DNA of 64,000 nt from Oscillatoria nigro-viridis PCC 7112 (GTDB taxonomy: Bacteria; Cyanobacteriota; Cyanobacteriia; Cyanobacteriales; Microcoleaceae). This document shows positions 53,618-62,488 of the stretch, piece by piece (within the stretch, counting starts at the first letter, position 1; each line of letters starts with the position of its first letter). The translations under genes and the position numbers were made by a program. The notes beneath the pieces are model-generated. The model was not told the DNA's origin. It saw only the letters and a list, made by a program, of their open reading frames with translations, and ran no database searches. Where the stretch lies: NCBI RefSeq assembly GCF_000317475.1, contig NC_019729.1, positions 434,001 through 498,000 of the forward strand. Direction: 5' to 3'.

Positions 53618-53891
53618 AGGCGATGTGAAAGATAAAAACGAGAAGGCAATTAGGGCAGCTAATCTTTGTCGGCTTAGTTATGGGCTAGAATCCTTGTGTT
53701 TGATGAGCCGTCTCAGCCATTTGAATAATTCTGTTTACATTCTCATCAAACTGGTTTCAGCACTCCGGGCTATCTAAATTTGTGCTTGTCCGCCGTGAAA
53801 TGGATCGCCCTAAATACTGCTTAAAGAGCGCCACTTTAAGAACCTTCGGCAGTCTAAGGCATAATTAGATATCTTATATTCGTTCTATGAT

Positions 53892-54710
53892 GTGTTTATG
53901 ATTTCCGAACCCCTGACCCTCTCAACAAGCAATCCTGTTTTAGCAGCCAAAGGATTAACTCGTCGTTTTGGTGGTTTAATTGCTGTAAACAACGTATCTT
54001 TTACAGTTGAAAAACACGAGATTTTTGGATTGATCGGCCCTAACGGCGCTGGCAAGACAACTCTATTTAATCTCATGACAGGACTGATACCTGCCTCTAG
54101 TGGCAACTTGATTTATCAAAATGAAAATATTTCCCAATTGAAGCCTTATCAGATTGCCAATAAAGGTATTGCCAGAACTTTTCAAAATATCCGGTTGTTT
54201 GGGGAACTTTCTGCTTTGGACAATGTGGCGATCGCCCGACACATCCACAGTCGATCGGGCAATCCAGTTTTATCGGTGCTGGCGGGGATTTTCGGCTTGC
54301 CAGCATCTAACGCAATGGAACGCAAAACCCAGCGGAAAGCCTTAGAATTGTTGGATTTAGTCGGATTGGGCGATCGCGCGGGCGAACAAGCCAAAAACTT
54401 GCCCTACGGCGACCAGAGGCGCTTAGAAATTGCCCGCGCTTTAGCCCTAGAACCGCAAATACTCTTGTTAGATGAACCGGCAGCGGGGATGAATCCCAAT
54501 GAAAAGCACAAATTAAGCGAATTTATCCGAGAAGTGCGCCAACAATTCAATTTAACTGTAATATTGATCGAGCATCATGTACCGCTTGTTATGGGGTTGT
54601 GCGATCGAATTGCCGTCTTGCATTTCGGTCAGCTTATTGCCTTGGGCGAACCTGCTGTTGTCAGGAATGACCGGGCGGTAATTGAGGCTTATTTGGGAGA
54701 TGAAGCATAA
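53892..54710 (+). CDS. livG: ABC transporter ATP-binding protein, branched-chain amino acid type
   Basis: A 272-residue ATPase. Walker [21 protein letters not shown]; LivG-specific [20 protein letters not shown]; a signature region [20 protein letters not shown], then Walker [14 protein letters not shown]. The insertion around residues 115-145 is typical of LivG. LivF follows at 54923, but LivH/LivM/LivK are not in the window, so the complex must be completed elsewhere. Confidence 0.9.
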   Translation: MFMISEPLTLSTSNPVLAAKGLTRRFGGLIAVNNVSFTVEKHEIFGLIGPNGAGKTTLFNLMTGLIPASSGNLIYQNENISQLKPYQIANKGIARTFQNIRLFGELSALDNVAIARHIHSRSGNPVLSVLAGIFGLPASNAMERKTQRKALELLDLVGLGDRAGEQAKNLPYGDQRRLEIARALALEPQILLLDEPAAGMNPNEKHKLSEFIREVRQQFNLTVILIEHHVPLVMGLCDRIAVLHFGQLIALGEPAVVRNDRAVIEAYLGDEA

Positions 54711-54714
54711 CTAA

Positions 54715-54900
54715 GAAACCCGGCGATTGGAAATCGATTCTACACAAACAATGTCCGCCTACGCGGACTAAGAGTAATATTCAAAAATCACATATTGCAC
54801 CATTATTACACATTCTGTAGGGGCGGGCTTACCCACAATAATTGCCTAAAAATAACAATCTCATAAACCCGCCCCCACCCAACAGTAAATCGCAATGTAC
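54715..54900. repeat. Dispersed repeats between livG and livF
   Basis: Half of the GGCGATTGGAAATCG element, then TGTAGGGGCGGGCTTACCC ... AAACCCGCCCCCACCCAAC, a copy of the element at 35216-35290. The latter is why I do not accept a livF start before 54923. Confidence 0.7.
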
Positions 54901-54922
54901 CTCAAACTCAAAGTCACATAAA

Positions 54923-55660
54923 ATGCACGACAGCCCACCCAAAACCACCCAAAACATCCTCTTAGAACTCAAGAATATTTCTGTAAATTATGGTGGCATT
55001 CAAGCCATACAAAATATTAATCTCACGATTAATGCGGGCGAGGTTGTCAGTCTCATCGGTGCCAACGGTGCGGGCAAAAGTACCACATTGAGAGCTATTT
55101 CCAAAATAGTTAATATAAACCAAGGACAAATTATTTATAGCGGGCGCGATATTACCCGCCGCCAAGCTCATGAAGTTGTGAAATTGGGAATCGCCCACAG
55201 TCCAGAAGGGAGGAGGGTTTTGGCGCAGCAAACGGTGTTGAGTAACTTGGAATTGGGGGCCTATATTCGATCGGACTCGGCGGCCGTAAAAGCCGATTTA
55301 GAGCGCCAATTTGAGATATTTCCGCGCTTGGCAGAAAGACGCCGCCAGCTAGCAGGAACTCTCAGCGGCGGGGAACAGCAAATGCTGGCGATCGCCCGTG
55401 CTCTGATGAGCCGCCCGAAACTGCTATTATTAGACGAGCCTAGTTTAGGCTTAGCACCCGCGATCGTCAAAGAAATTTTCGCAATTATTCAAAACCTCCG
55501 CTCCACAGGCGTTACAATCCTCTTAGTCGAACAAAACGCCAGTTTAGCACTGCAAATTGCCGATCGGGGTTACGTACTAGAAGCTGGTAATATTACCCTC
55601 ACAGGTATAGGAGCAGATTTGCTAAACGACGAGCGAGTCAGGAGCGCATATTTAGGTTGA
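54923..55660 (+). CDS. livF: ABC transporter ATP-binding protein, branched-chain amino acid type
   Basis: A 245-residue ATPase. ISVNYGGIQAIQNINLTINA, Walker A SLIGANGAGKSTTLRAISKI, signature TLSGGEQQMLAIARALMSRP, Walker B LLLLDEPSLGLAP. HSPEGRRVLAQQTVLSNLEL is LivF-specific. The start at ATG 54923 is chosen because upstream sequence is repeat DNA. It overlaps the next gene by 4 bp. Confidence 0.9.
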   Translation: MHDSPPKTTQNILLELKNISVNYGGIQAIQNINLTINAGEVVSLIGANGAGKSTTLRAISKIVNINQGQIIYSGRDITRRQAHEVVKLGIAHSPEGRRVLAQQTVLSNLELGAYIRSDSAAVKADLERQFEIFPRLAERRRQLAGTLSGGEQQMLAIARALMSRPKLLLLDEPSLGLAPAIVKEIFAIIQNLRSTGVTILLVEQNASLALQIADRGYVLEAGNITLTGIGADLLNDERVRSAYLG

Positions 55661-56517
55661 CTTGGTTAATTTTTGGAATCTTGACCGCTTTCTTTGAAGC
55701 CGTCAAAGACGTTTTTGGCAAACAAAACCTCAAAAAAAGTGACGAATATGTCGTCGCTTGGTCTCTCTCCTTTTTTTCAGTCATCTTTTTGCTTCCCTGG
55801 GTATTATATACAGGAATTCCGGAATTAAACTCTCAATTTTGGTTCGCCCTACTAATCGGAGGTAGCATCAACGCTGTCACAGCCCTCCTCTACATCAAAG
55901 CCATCAAACTATCAGATTTATCCCTGACACTACCGCTGGTAGCTTTGACACCATTATTCATGTTGGTAACTTCACCGTTAATTGTCGGTGAATATCCCAA
56001 TTTTTTTGATTATATTGGCATTTTGCTAATCGTAGCAGGCTCTTATTTATTGAATATTAAAGAGAAATCTAAAGGATATTTAGCCCCATTCAAAGCACTG
56101 CTAGACGAACCAGGGCCAAAATTGATGTTAATCGTCGCATTTCTATGGAGTATTACCTCAAATTTTGACAAAATAGGAGTGAAAAATTCCTACCCTATTT
56201 TTTGGCTATTCTCTTTGTTTGGTACAATGAGTGTTTTGCTACTGCCAGTTTTATTGCACAAAACCCCAAATCCAGGGCAAAAAATTCTCAAACAATTACC
56301 AATGCTAGCTGCTATGGGGTTTTTCAATGCTATTGGAGTGATTTTTCAAATGCAAGCTTTGACATTAACTTTGGTAGTGCAAGTGATCGCGATTAAGCGT
56401 ACTAGCGTGTTAATGGGTGTATTGTTCGGTCATTTCCTTTTTAAGGAAAAAGATATTCAACAAAGATTATTAGGGGCCGGAATCATGATTTTGGGAGTTT
56501 TATTTATCAGTTTATAG
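55657..56517 (+). CDS. EamA/DMT family transporter
   Basis: A 286-residue protein with about ten transmembrane helices in two EamA halves: AFFEAVKDVFGKQNLKKSDE near the start, then GGSINAVTALLYIKAIKLSD and SLTLPLVALTPLFMLVTSPL, and LVVQVIAIKRTSVLMGVLFG in the second half. The TTG start overlaps the livF stop (TTGA), which shows coupling. Substrate unknown, metabolite exporter or importer. Confidence 0.85.
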   Translation: MTWLIFGILTAFFEAVKDVFGKQNLKKSDEYVVAWSLSFFSVIFLLPWVLYTGIPELNSQFWFALLIGGSINAVTALLYIKAIKLSDLSLTLPLVALTPLFMLVTSPLIVGEYPNFFDYIGILLIVAGSYLLNIKEKSKGYLAPFKALLDEPGPKLMLIVAFLWSITSNFDKIGVKNSYPIFWLFSLFGTMSVLLLPVLLHKTPNPGQKILKQLPMLAAMGFFNAIGVIFQMQALTLTLVVQVIAIKRTSVLMGVLFGHFLFKEKDIQQRLLGAGIMILGVLFISL

Positions 56518-56685
56518 GTTGAGATTTCCGGGAAGTCGGAATTATTCATCTCTCTCTTCTCTTCCTCTGCGTACTCTGCGTACTCTGTGGTTTAATCATT
56601 CCGGTACAACCGGATTTGATATAAGTCATGTTATACTAAAGGCGATCGCACTTTCTCTCACTATTTATTAACATAAAAAAAATTA

Positions 56686-59600
56686 ATGCACAAAATAGCC
56701 GCCACGCCAGGAGGTTGGAACCCTCAAGCAGAAGGAGTAATTTTTATTCAGCAAACCCCCGCACCAATAGTATTTATTAGTGCTGCTGACACCGACATTC
56801 AAACTCTCGCAGCCGCCGCATCCAAAATGCCGGCAAAATTTCCCAAAGTCCGCGCAGTAAACCTGCTTCAGTTGCAGCAACAACTAACAATTGACACCTA
56901 TGTCGAGGAAGTTTTAGAACGCGCAGAGGTCATAATCTTAAGACTGTTAGGAGGGCGTTCTTATTGGTCTTACGGGTTAGAAATCCTGCGAGAAACGGTG
57001 CAAAAAACTAACGCCTCACTGATTGTAATGCCGGGAGAAGACAGTCCAGATCCCGATTTAATCAGCCATTCAACTGTATCGCTGTCAGCAGTAAATCAAC
57101 TGTGGCGCTACTTTACAGAAGGCGGAGTCCAAAACTTTGTTAACGCACTCAAATTTGCCGCCGATACTTGCTTGAAAACTGCTTACAATCCGCCCCTCCC
57201 TCAAACAGTTTCCCGCGTCGGAATTTATGATTGGGGAGGACGCGCTGGGGCCTATTTTGCAACTTTACAACCAGATTCAGATCCCCCTAAATCCCCCTTA
57301 AAAAGGGGGACTTTGAAAACTTCTTGCTCCCCCCTTATTAAGGGGGGCTGGGGGGGATCTCTGGGTTTACCAACTATAGCTAAAGTAGGAATTTTATTTT
57401 ATCGCGCTCATTATTTATCAGGAAACTTAGCACCAATTGATGCACTTTGTCAAGCTCTATCTGAGCGAAATTTAGTCCCCGTTCCCGTCTTTGTGTCTTC
57501 TCTGCGGGAACCAGATTTGCAAATAGAATTGCTAGAGTATTTTCAGCCTAAAGAATCAGAACCAATTCAATTATTGCTCAATACCACAAGTTTTGCCGTC
57601 TCCGGTTTCAGCAGTCAAGAACCCGAACAAAACAGCTTAAAATCCTTAGACGTTCCCGTATTGCAAGCAATCTTCAGCGGTGGCGGTTTGGAACAGTGGG
57701 AAACGGAACTTCAGGGACTTTCGCCCCGCGATGTGGCGATGAATGTAGCATTGCCGGAAGTAGACGGAAAAATCATTACTAGGGCTGTTTCTTTTAAAGC
57801 CGTACAGACTTGGAACAGCGAATTAGAAACAGATGTAGTAGGCTATGTAGCAGCGGGCGATCGCATTTCATTTGTAGCAGATTTAACCGCTAATTGGGTG
57901 CGACTCAAACAAACCCCAGCCACCAACAGACGCATTGCCATAATTCTCGCAAATTATCCCACCCGCAACGCCCGCTTAGCCAACGGCGTCGGCTTAGATA
58001 CACCCGCTAGCTGTGTCAAAATCCTCAAAGCTATGCAGCAAGCTGGCTATCAAATTGAAAACATCCCCGCTAGCGGCAACGAGTTAATTGAACAGTTAAC
58101 TTCTGGCGTAACAAATGACCCGGAAGGACGGGAATTGCGGCCTGTTTATCAATCTTTGGATTTAGCAGAATATGAAGAATATTTTGCTAGTTTGCCGCAG
58201 GAAGTACAGGATGGGATTTGTAAAAGATGGGGGCTTCCGGGAAGCTATGCACAAGATTTTATAAGTAACAATAAGTCTTTTCCGATTCCGGGAATTCAGT
58301 TTGGGAATGTATTTGTAGGAATTCAACCATCGCGGGGCTACGAACTTGACCCCGCATTAAATTATCACGCCCCAGACTTAGAACCCACTCACAATTATCT
58401 AGCTTACTATTATTGGTTGCGAGAAAAGTTGGGAATTGACGCTATAATTCATGCTGGAAAACACGGCAACTTAGAATGGCTGCCCGGTAAAAGTATAGCA
58501 TTGTCTAACAAATGTTATCCAGAAGTAGCATTAGGCGCGCTGCCGAATTTTTATCCCTTCATTGTCAACGATCCGGGGGAAGGTTCCCAAGCAAAAAGAC
58601 GATCGCAAGCTGTGATAATCGACCACCTGACACCGCCGATGACTCGCGCCGAACTCTACGGGCCTTTGCAGCAGTTGGAAACCTTAATCGACGAGTATTG
58701 CGAGGCGCAAAGCTTAGATCCGTCCAGATTGCCCATGATTCGCGATCGCATTCTCGCCCTCACCAACAAAGAAAACTTAGATAAAGACTTAGGAATACAA
58801 CTAAATAAATCGGAATTTACAGAATTTATCACCCGCACAGACGGCTATCTTTGCGAACTCAAAGAATCCCAAATTCGCGACGGATTGCACATTTTCGGTC
58901 AGTGTCCCGAAGGCAGACAGTTGAGAGATTTGATAATTGCGATCGCCCGCCATCCCACCAACGGGCGATCGGGCTTAACCCGCGCCCTAGCAGAAGACTC
59001 AGGCTACGATTTCGACCCCTTAACCTGCGATCCAACGTCGATAATTCAGCACCGCACAGCGGGCGATTTAACAGCCGAACTCGAACAAAAAGCCGCTGAA
59101 TTAGTAGATAATTTAATCGAAAATATCCGCGTTCATCCGCGTTCATCCGCAGTTAAAAATCTCCCAATAATAGGAGAATCAACCCAACAAGAATTAAACT
59201 GGATCGATAACTATCTTTTACCTTCACTCCTCCAAACAAACCAAGAAATTACCAACCTTTTGCGCGGACTAGATGGGCGGCACATACCAAGCGGCGCATC
59301 CGGCGCGCCCACTCGCGGCAGACCAGATGTATTGCCCACAGGTCGCAATTTTTACTCAGTAGATATCCGCGCCATTCCCACAGAAACCGCCTGGAGAGTT
59401 GGCAGAGTTGCTGCTGAAACTTTAATCGAAAGATACACCCAAGAAAACGGCGAATATCCGAAAACTTTGGGTTTGTCTGTGTGGGGAACATCCACCATGC
59501 GGACGGGGGGAGACGACATCGCCGAAGCGTTGGCGCTGATAGGAGTTCAACCAGTTTGGGATGGCCCTTCGCGCCGGGTTGTAGATTTTGAAATCTTGCC

Positions 59601-60600
59601 AGTTTCTGTTTTGGGACGGCCGCGGGTTGATGTTACTTTGCGAATTTCTGGCTTTTTCCGCGATGCTTTTTTTAATTTAATTGATTTGTTTGACAGTGCG
59701 GTAAAAGCTGTGGCAGATTTAGACGAATCGGCTGAAAACAACCCTTTAGCCGCACAAGTTCAAGCAGAGATTCAGTATTGGGAATCTACAGGTTTGAGTC
59801 AGGAAGAGGCGCAAGGGCGATCGCAATTTAGAGTATTTGGCTCAAAACCCGGTGCTTACGGCGCAGGACTTCAAGGTATAATTGAAGCTCAAAATTGGAC
59901 AGACGACAGCGATTTAGCAAAAGCTTACATTAATTGGAGCAGTTACGCCTATACCTCCTCTAGTTCCTCAAATTTGCCGGGAGATTTAGCAGGAGTTAAA
60001 CAGAGTGAATGGGGATGTTCTGCACCCGAAGCATTTGAAAAACGCCTCGGTCAAATGCAAATAGTTCTGCAAAACCAAGACAACCGCGAACACGACATCC
60101 TCGACTCGGATGATTATTATCAATTCCAAGGCGGGATGACGGCCGCAATTCGCAATTTGCAAGGCAAAAATCCTGAAACCTATTTCGGCGACAACTCAAT
60201 TCCAGAAAATCCGAAAGTGCGGCAACTGCGGGAAGAAATTGCGCGGGTTTATCGCAGCAGGGCGGTAAATCCGAAATGGATAGAAGGTGCGATGCGCCAC
60301 GGTTATAAAGGTGCTTTTGAAATTGCAGCAACTGTTGATTTTTTGTTTGCTTACGATGCTACCGCAAATTGTGTAGAGGATTTTATGTATGAAGGAATCG
60401 CCGAGGCTTACATTTTTGATGAGAAAGTGCAGGCATTTATTCAAGAAAACAATCCTTGGGCGCTGCGAGATATGGCGGAAAGATTGCTAGAAGCCCGTCA
60501 GCGGGGGTTGTGGCAGAGTGCGAACCAGGATACATTGGATAAATTGAGGTCGATCGCCCTGCAAGCCGAAGCAGTCATCGAATCCCATACTGGTTTCTAG
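56686..60600 (+). CDS. cobN: Cobaltochelatase CobN-type subunit
   Basis: A 1304-residue large subunit of the cobaltochelatase/magnesium-chelatase H family. PAPIVFISAADTDIQTLAAA starts it; DAIIHAGKHGNLEWLPGKS and LALIGVQPVWDGPSRRVVDF are CobN/BchH core motifs; LTLRISGFFRDAFFNLI follows. It inserts Co2+ into the corrin ring in the aerobic B12 pathway. Two in-frame repeat insertions are visible: DPPKSPLKRGTLKTSCSPL (57281-57360) and the VHPRSSA stretch near 59130. Both fall in surface-like regions. Confidence 0.92.
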   Translation: MHKIAATPGGWNPQAEGVIFIQQTPAPIVFISAADTDIQTLAAAASKMPAKFPKVRAVNLLQLQQQLTIDTYVEEVLERAEVIILRLLGGRSYWSYGLEILRETVQKTNASLIVMPGEDSPDPDLISHSTVSLSAVNQLWRYFTEGGVQNFVNALKFAADTCLKTAYNPPLPQTVSRVGIYDWGGRAGAYFATLQPDSDPPKSPLKRGTLKTSCSPLIKGGWGGSLGLPTIAKVGILFYRAHYLSGNLAPIDALCQALSERNLVPVPVFVSSLREPDLQIELLEYFQPKESEPIQLLLNTTSFAVSGFSSQEPEQNSLKSLDVPVLQAIFSGGGLEQWETELQGLSPRDVAMNVALPEVDGKIITRAVSFKAVQTWNSELETDVVGYVAAGDRISFVADLTANWVRLKQTPATNRRIAIILANYPTRNARLANGVGLDTPASCVKILKAMQQAGYQIENIPASGNELIEQLTSGVTNDPEGRELRPVYQSLDLAEYEEYFASLPQEVQDGICKRWGLPGSYAQDFISNNKSFPIPGIQFGNVFVGIQPSRGYELDPALNYHAPDLEPTHNYLAYYYWLREKLGIDAIIHAGKHGNLEWLPGKSIALSNKCYPEVALGALPNFYPFIVNDPGEGSQAKRRSQAVIIDHLTPPMTRAELYGPLQQLETLIDEYCEAQSLDPSRLPMIRDRILALTNKENLDKDLGIQLNKSEFTEFITRTDGYLCELKESQIRDGLHIFGQCPEGRQLRDLIIAIARHPTNGRSGLTRALAEDSGYDFDPLTCDPTSIIQHRTAGDLTAELEQKAAELVDNLIENIRVHPRSSAVKNLPIIGESTQQELNWIDNYLLPSLLQTNQEITNLLRGLDGRHIPSGASGAPTRGRPDVLPTGRNFYSVDIRAIPTETAWRVGRVAAETLIERYTQENGEYPKTLGLSVWGTSTMRTGGDDIAEALALIGVQPVWDGPSRRVVDFEILPVSVLGRPRVDVTLRISGFFRDAFFNLIDLFDSAVKAVADLDESAENNPLAAQVQAEIQYWESTGLSQEEAQGRSQFRVFGSKPGAYGAGLQGIIEAQNWTDDSDLAKAYINWSSYAYTSSSSSNLPGDLAGVKQSEWGCSAPEAFEKRLGQMQIVLQNQDNREHDILDSDDYYQFQGGMTAAIRNLQGKNPETYFGDNSIPENPKVRQLREEIARVYRSRAVNPKWIEGAMRHGYKGAFEIAATVDFLFAYDATANCVEDFMYEGIAEAYIFDEKVQAFIQENNPWALRDMAERLLEARQRGLWQSANQDTLDKLRSIALQAEAVIESHTGF
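57281..57360. repeat. Palindromic repeat inserted in frame in cobN
   Basis: GATCCCCCTAAATCCCCCTT ... AAGGGGGGCTGGGGGGGATC is an imperfect inverted repeat of about 80 bp. It encodes about 27 residues without a stop. The same element type is frequent in filamentous cyanobacteria. Confidence 0.8.
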
Positions 60601-60645
60601 TCTGAACGGAGAAATGATAGAATATAGTTAATATGCGAGGAATCC

Positions 60646-61764
60646 ATGTTGCGCGATCTCACCATCCAAAATTATCGCTGTTTTAAAGATTTTCAGATCG
60701 ACGAGCTAGCTAGGGTTAATCTGATAGTCGGTCAAAACAATAGCGGGAAAACAACTTTTTTGGAAGCCATTTATTTATTAGTCCAACAACAGAGTATTCA
60801 AGCTTTGTTTGATGTACTAAATGGCCGTGGCGAAATGAGCAACATAAAAACTCAACTTGCATCGGGTCAAGCAGTAAACCGCAGCAAGTATCAATTTGAA
60901 CATATTTTTTACGGACATCAACTAACCCCAGATCGAAGTATTTACATTCAATCCCAGAAAGAAGAACAACTCTCACTCAAAATCCAAGCAAACCCTACAA
61001 ACCAACAAGTGGTAATTCCGGTAGCTGAAGAACTAGAAACCAGATTTTTAGGATGGGAATTAATTGCTTACTACAATCAAAATTCCCAAGTCAAAATTTC
61101 ACTGCTGCGCGATGCGACTATTGCTAATCTTAGTAGTTTACTTTCTGTTCAATCAACAGAGATAAATGATAACTATTTGTCGCTTGTTGGAGCCAGCAAA
61201 GATAATTTTAATTTACTCAAAACTACGGCAATAACTTTTAACGAAATGGCTGTGCTTTGGGATGGTATTACACTGACACCAAAAGAAGAAAGCGTAGTAG
61301 CAGCACTGCAAATATTAGAACCAGATGTAGAACGTATTAGTTTTACCAGCAATCCCAGTAATAACAGTGGTATTTTGATTAAAATTAGAGGACAGAATCA
61401 CCCAATTCCTCTAGGCAGTATGGGAGATGGTATGCGACGAATTCTTAGTATAGCAATGGCAGCCGTATCATCACAAAATGGTTTTTTGCTGGTCGATGAA
61501 ATTGATACAGGTCTTTACTATCAAACGCAAACTGATATGTGGCGGTTGATATTTGAAACAGCACAGCGGTTGAACGTTCAAGTCTTTGCAACTACCCACA
61601 GTTGGGACTGCATAGCTGCATTTCAAGAAGCCTTAGAACAGTCAGAAGATAGTTCTGTTGGCAAATTATTTCGCTTGAGTCGGCGCGGTGAGGAGATCCG
61701 TGCAGTTGAATACACTCCCGATGAATTGTCGGTTGCAGTGCGCCAAAGTATCGAGGTGCGCTGA
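60646..61764 (+). CDS. AAA family ATPase (AAA_15/OLD type)
   Basis: A 372-residue ATPase. LTIQNYRCFKDFQIDELARV, Walker A LIVGQNNSGKTTFLEAIYLL, then GDGMRRILSIAMAAVSSQNG and Walker B FLLVDEIDTGLYYQ, with a VFATTHSWDCI sensor. The stop overlaps the start of the DUF3226 gene (ATGC/TGA), so they form one operon. AAA_15 plus Toprim-like pairs include defence systems such as PARIS and OLD-type nucleases. Confidence 0.87.
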   Translation: MLRDLTIQNYRCFKDFQIDELARVNLIVGQNNSGKTTFLEAIYLLVQQQSIQALFDVLNGRGEMSNIKTQLASGQAVNRSKYQFEHIFYGHQLTPDRSIYIQSQKEEQLSLKIQANPTNQQVVIPVAEELETRFLGWELIAYYNQNSQVKISLLRDATIANLSSLLSVQSTEINDNYLSLVGASKDNFNLLKTTAITFNEMAVLWDGITLTPKEESVVAALQILEPDVERISFTSNPSNNSGILIKIRGQNHPIPLGSMGDGMRRILSIAMAAVSSQNGFLLVDEIDTGLYYQTQTDMWRLIFETAQRLNVQVFATTHSWDCIAAFQEALEQSEDSSVGKLFRLSRRGEEIRAVEYTPDELSVAVRQSIEVR

Positions 61765-62447
61765 TGCCAAAAGCACGAAAACCTCCTCAATCAAAACCTC
61801 AACAGTTATTGGTAGAAGGTAAGAATGACCGACACGTAATCTGGGCTTTGTGCCAGCAATATCAACTGCCAGAAACATTTTCCGTCGAAGTACCGCAAGA
61901 AGAAGGTACAGAAGGAGTTGATGCGCTGCTAAATGGCTTGCCAGAAAGATTGAAAGCAGAGAATTTACGCACCTTGGGAATTGTGGTAGATGCCGATCGC
62001 AATTTAAGTGCGCGGTGGCAATCTATTAAAGATAAACTGAGTGCGATCGGCTATCGAGACATCCCGCAATCTCCCCCTCCCGAAGGCTGGGTTTGCACAC
62101 CTTCAGATCCATACTTGCCTCGCGTCGGAGTTTGGTTGATGCCAAACAATCAACTTCCTGGAATGTTAGAAGATTTTGTCGCCTATCTCATCCCCCCTGG
62201 CGACACCCTGCATCCGAAAGCCGAAGCAATTTTACAAGAGCTCGAACAAGCCGGACTTAACCGCTATACTTTAATTCATCATCCCAAAGCGCTAATCCAC
62301 ACTTGGCTGGCCTGGCAGAAAACGCCTGCAATGCCGATGGGACAAGCAATAACAGCGCAGGTGCTGAGCTGTGATGGCCCGATCGCCTTAATTTTTATTG
62401 AGTGGTTAAAACATCTGTTTGAGCTAATTGCTCGATCCGCCGGATAA
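61764..62447 (+). CDS. DUF3226 (Toprim-like) protein
   Basis: A 227-residue protein. QQLLVEGKNDRHVIWALCQQ holds the Toprim-like glutamate, and LGIVVDADRNLSARWQSIKD the DxD acidic motif. The C-terminus has HHPKALIHTWLAWQKTPAMP, the DUF3226 ending. It is co-translated with the AAA ATPase. In PARIS the analogous Toprim nuclease AriB cuts host tRNA; DUF3226 is related only in fold, so the activity here is inference. Confidence 0.83.
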   Translation: MPKARKPPQSKPQQLLVEGKNDRHVIWALCQQYQLPETFSVEVPQEEGTEGVDALLNGLPERLKAENLRTLGIVVDADRNLSARWQSIKDKLSAIGYRDIPQSPPPEGWVCTPSDPYLPRVGVWLMPNNQLPGMLEDFVAYLIPPGDTLHPKAEAILQELEQAGLNRYTLIHHPKALIHTWLAWQKTPAMPMGQAITAQVLSCDGPIALIFIEWLKHLFELIARSAG

Positions 62448-62488
62448 TTAGTAATATCTAGTAATATTTTGCCCACGGTGAAAGCTGT

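Noticed and set aside
54842..54922. Longer livF start
   Set aside because: The extension is translated dispersed-repeat DNA also found at 35216-35290.
53892..56517. Urea transporter (urtD/urtE) in place of livG/livF
   Set aside because: The ATPases fit LivG/LivF at least as well, no urt permease or binding protein is nearby, and the downstream gene is an EamA permease. It cannot be settled from this window.
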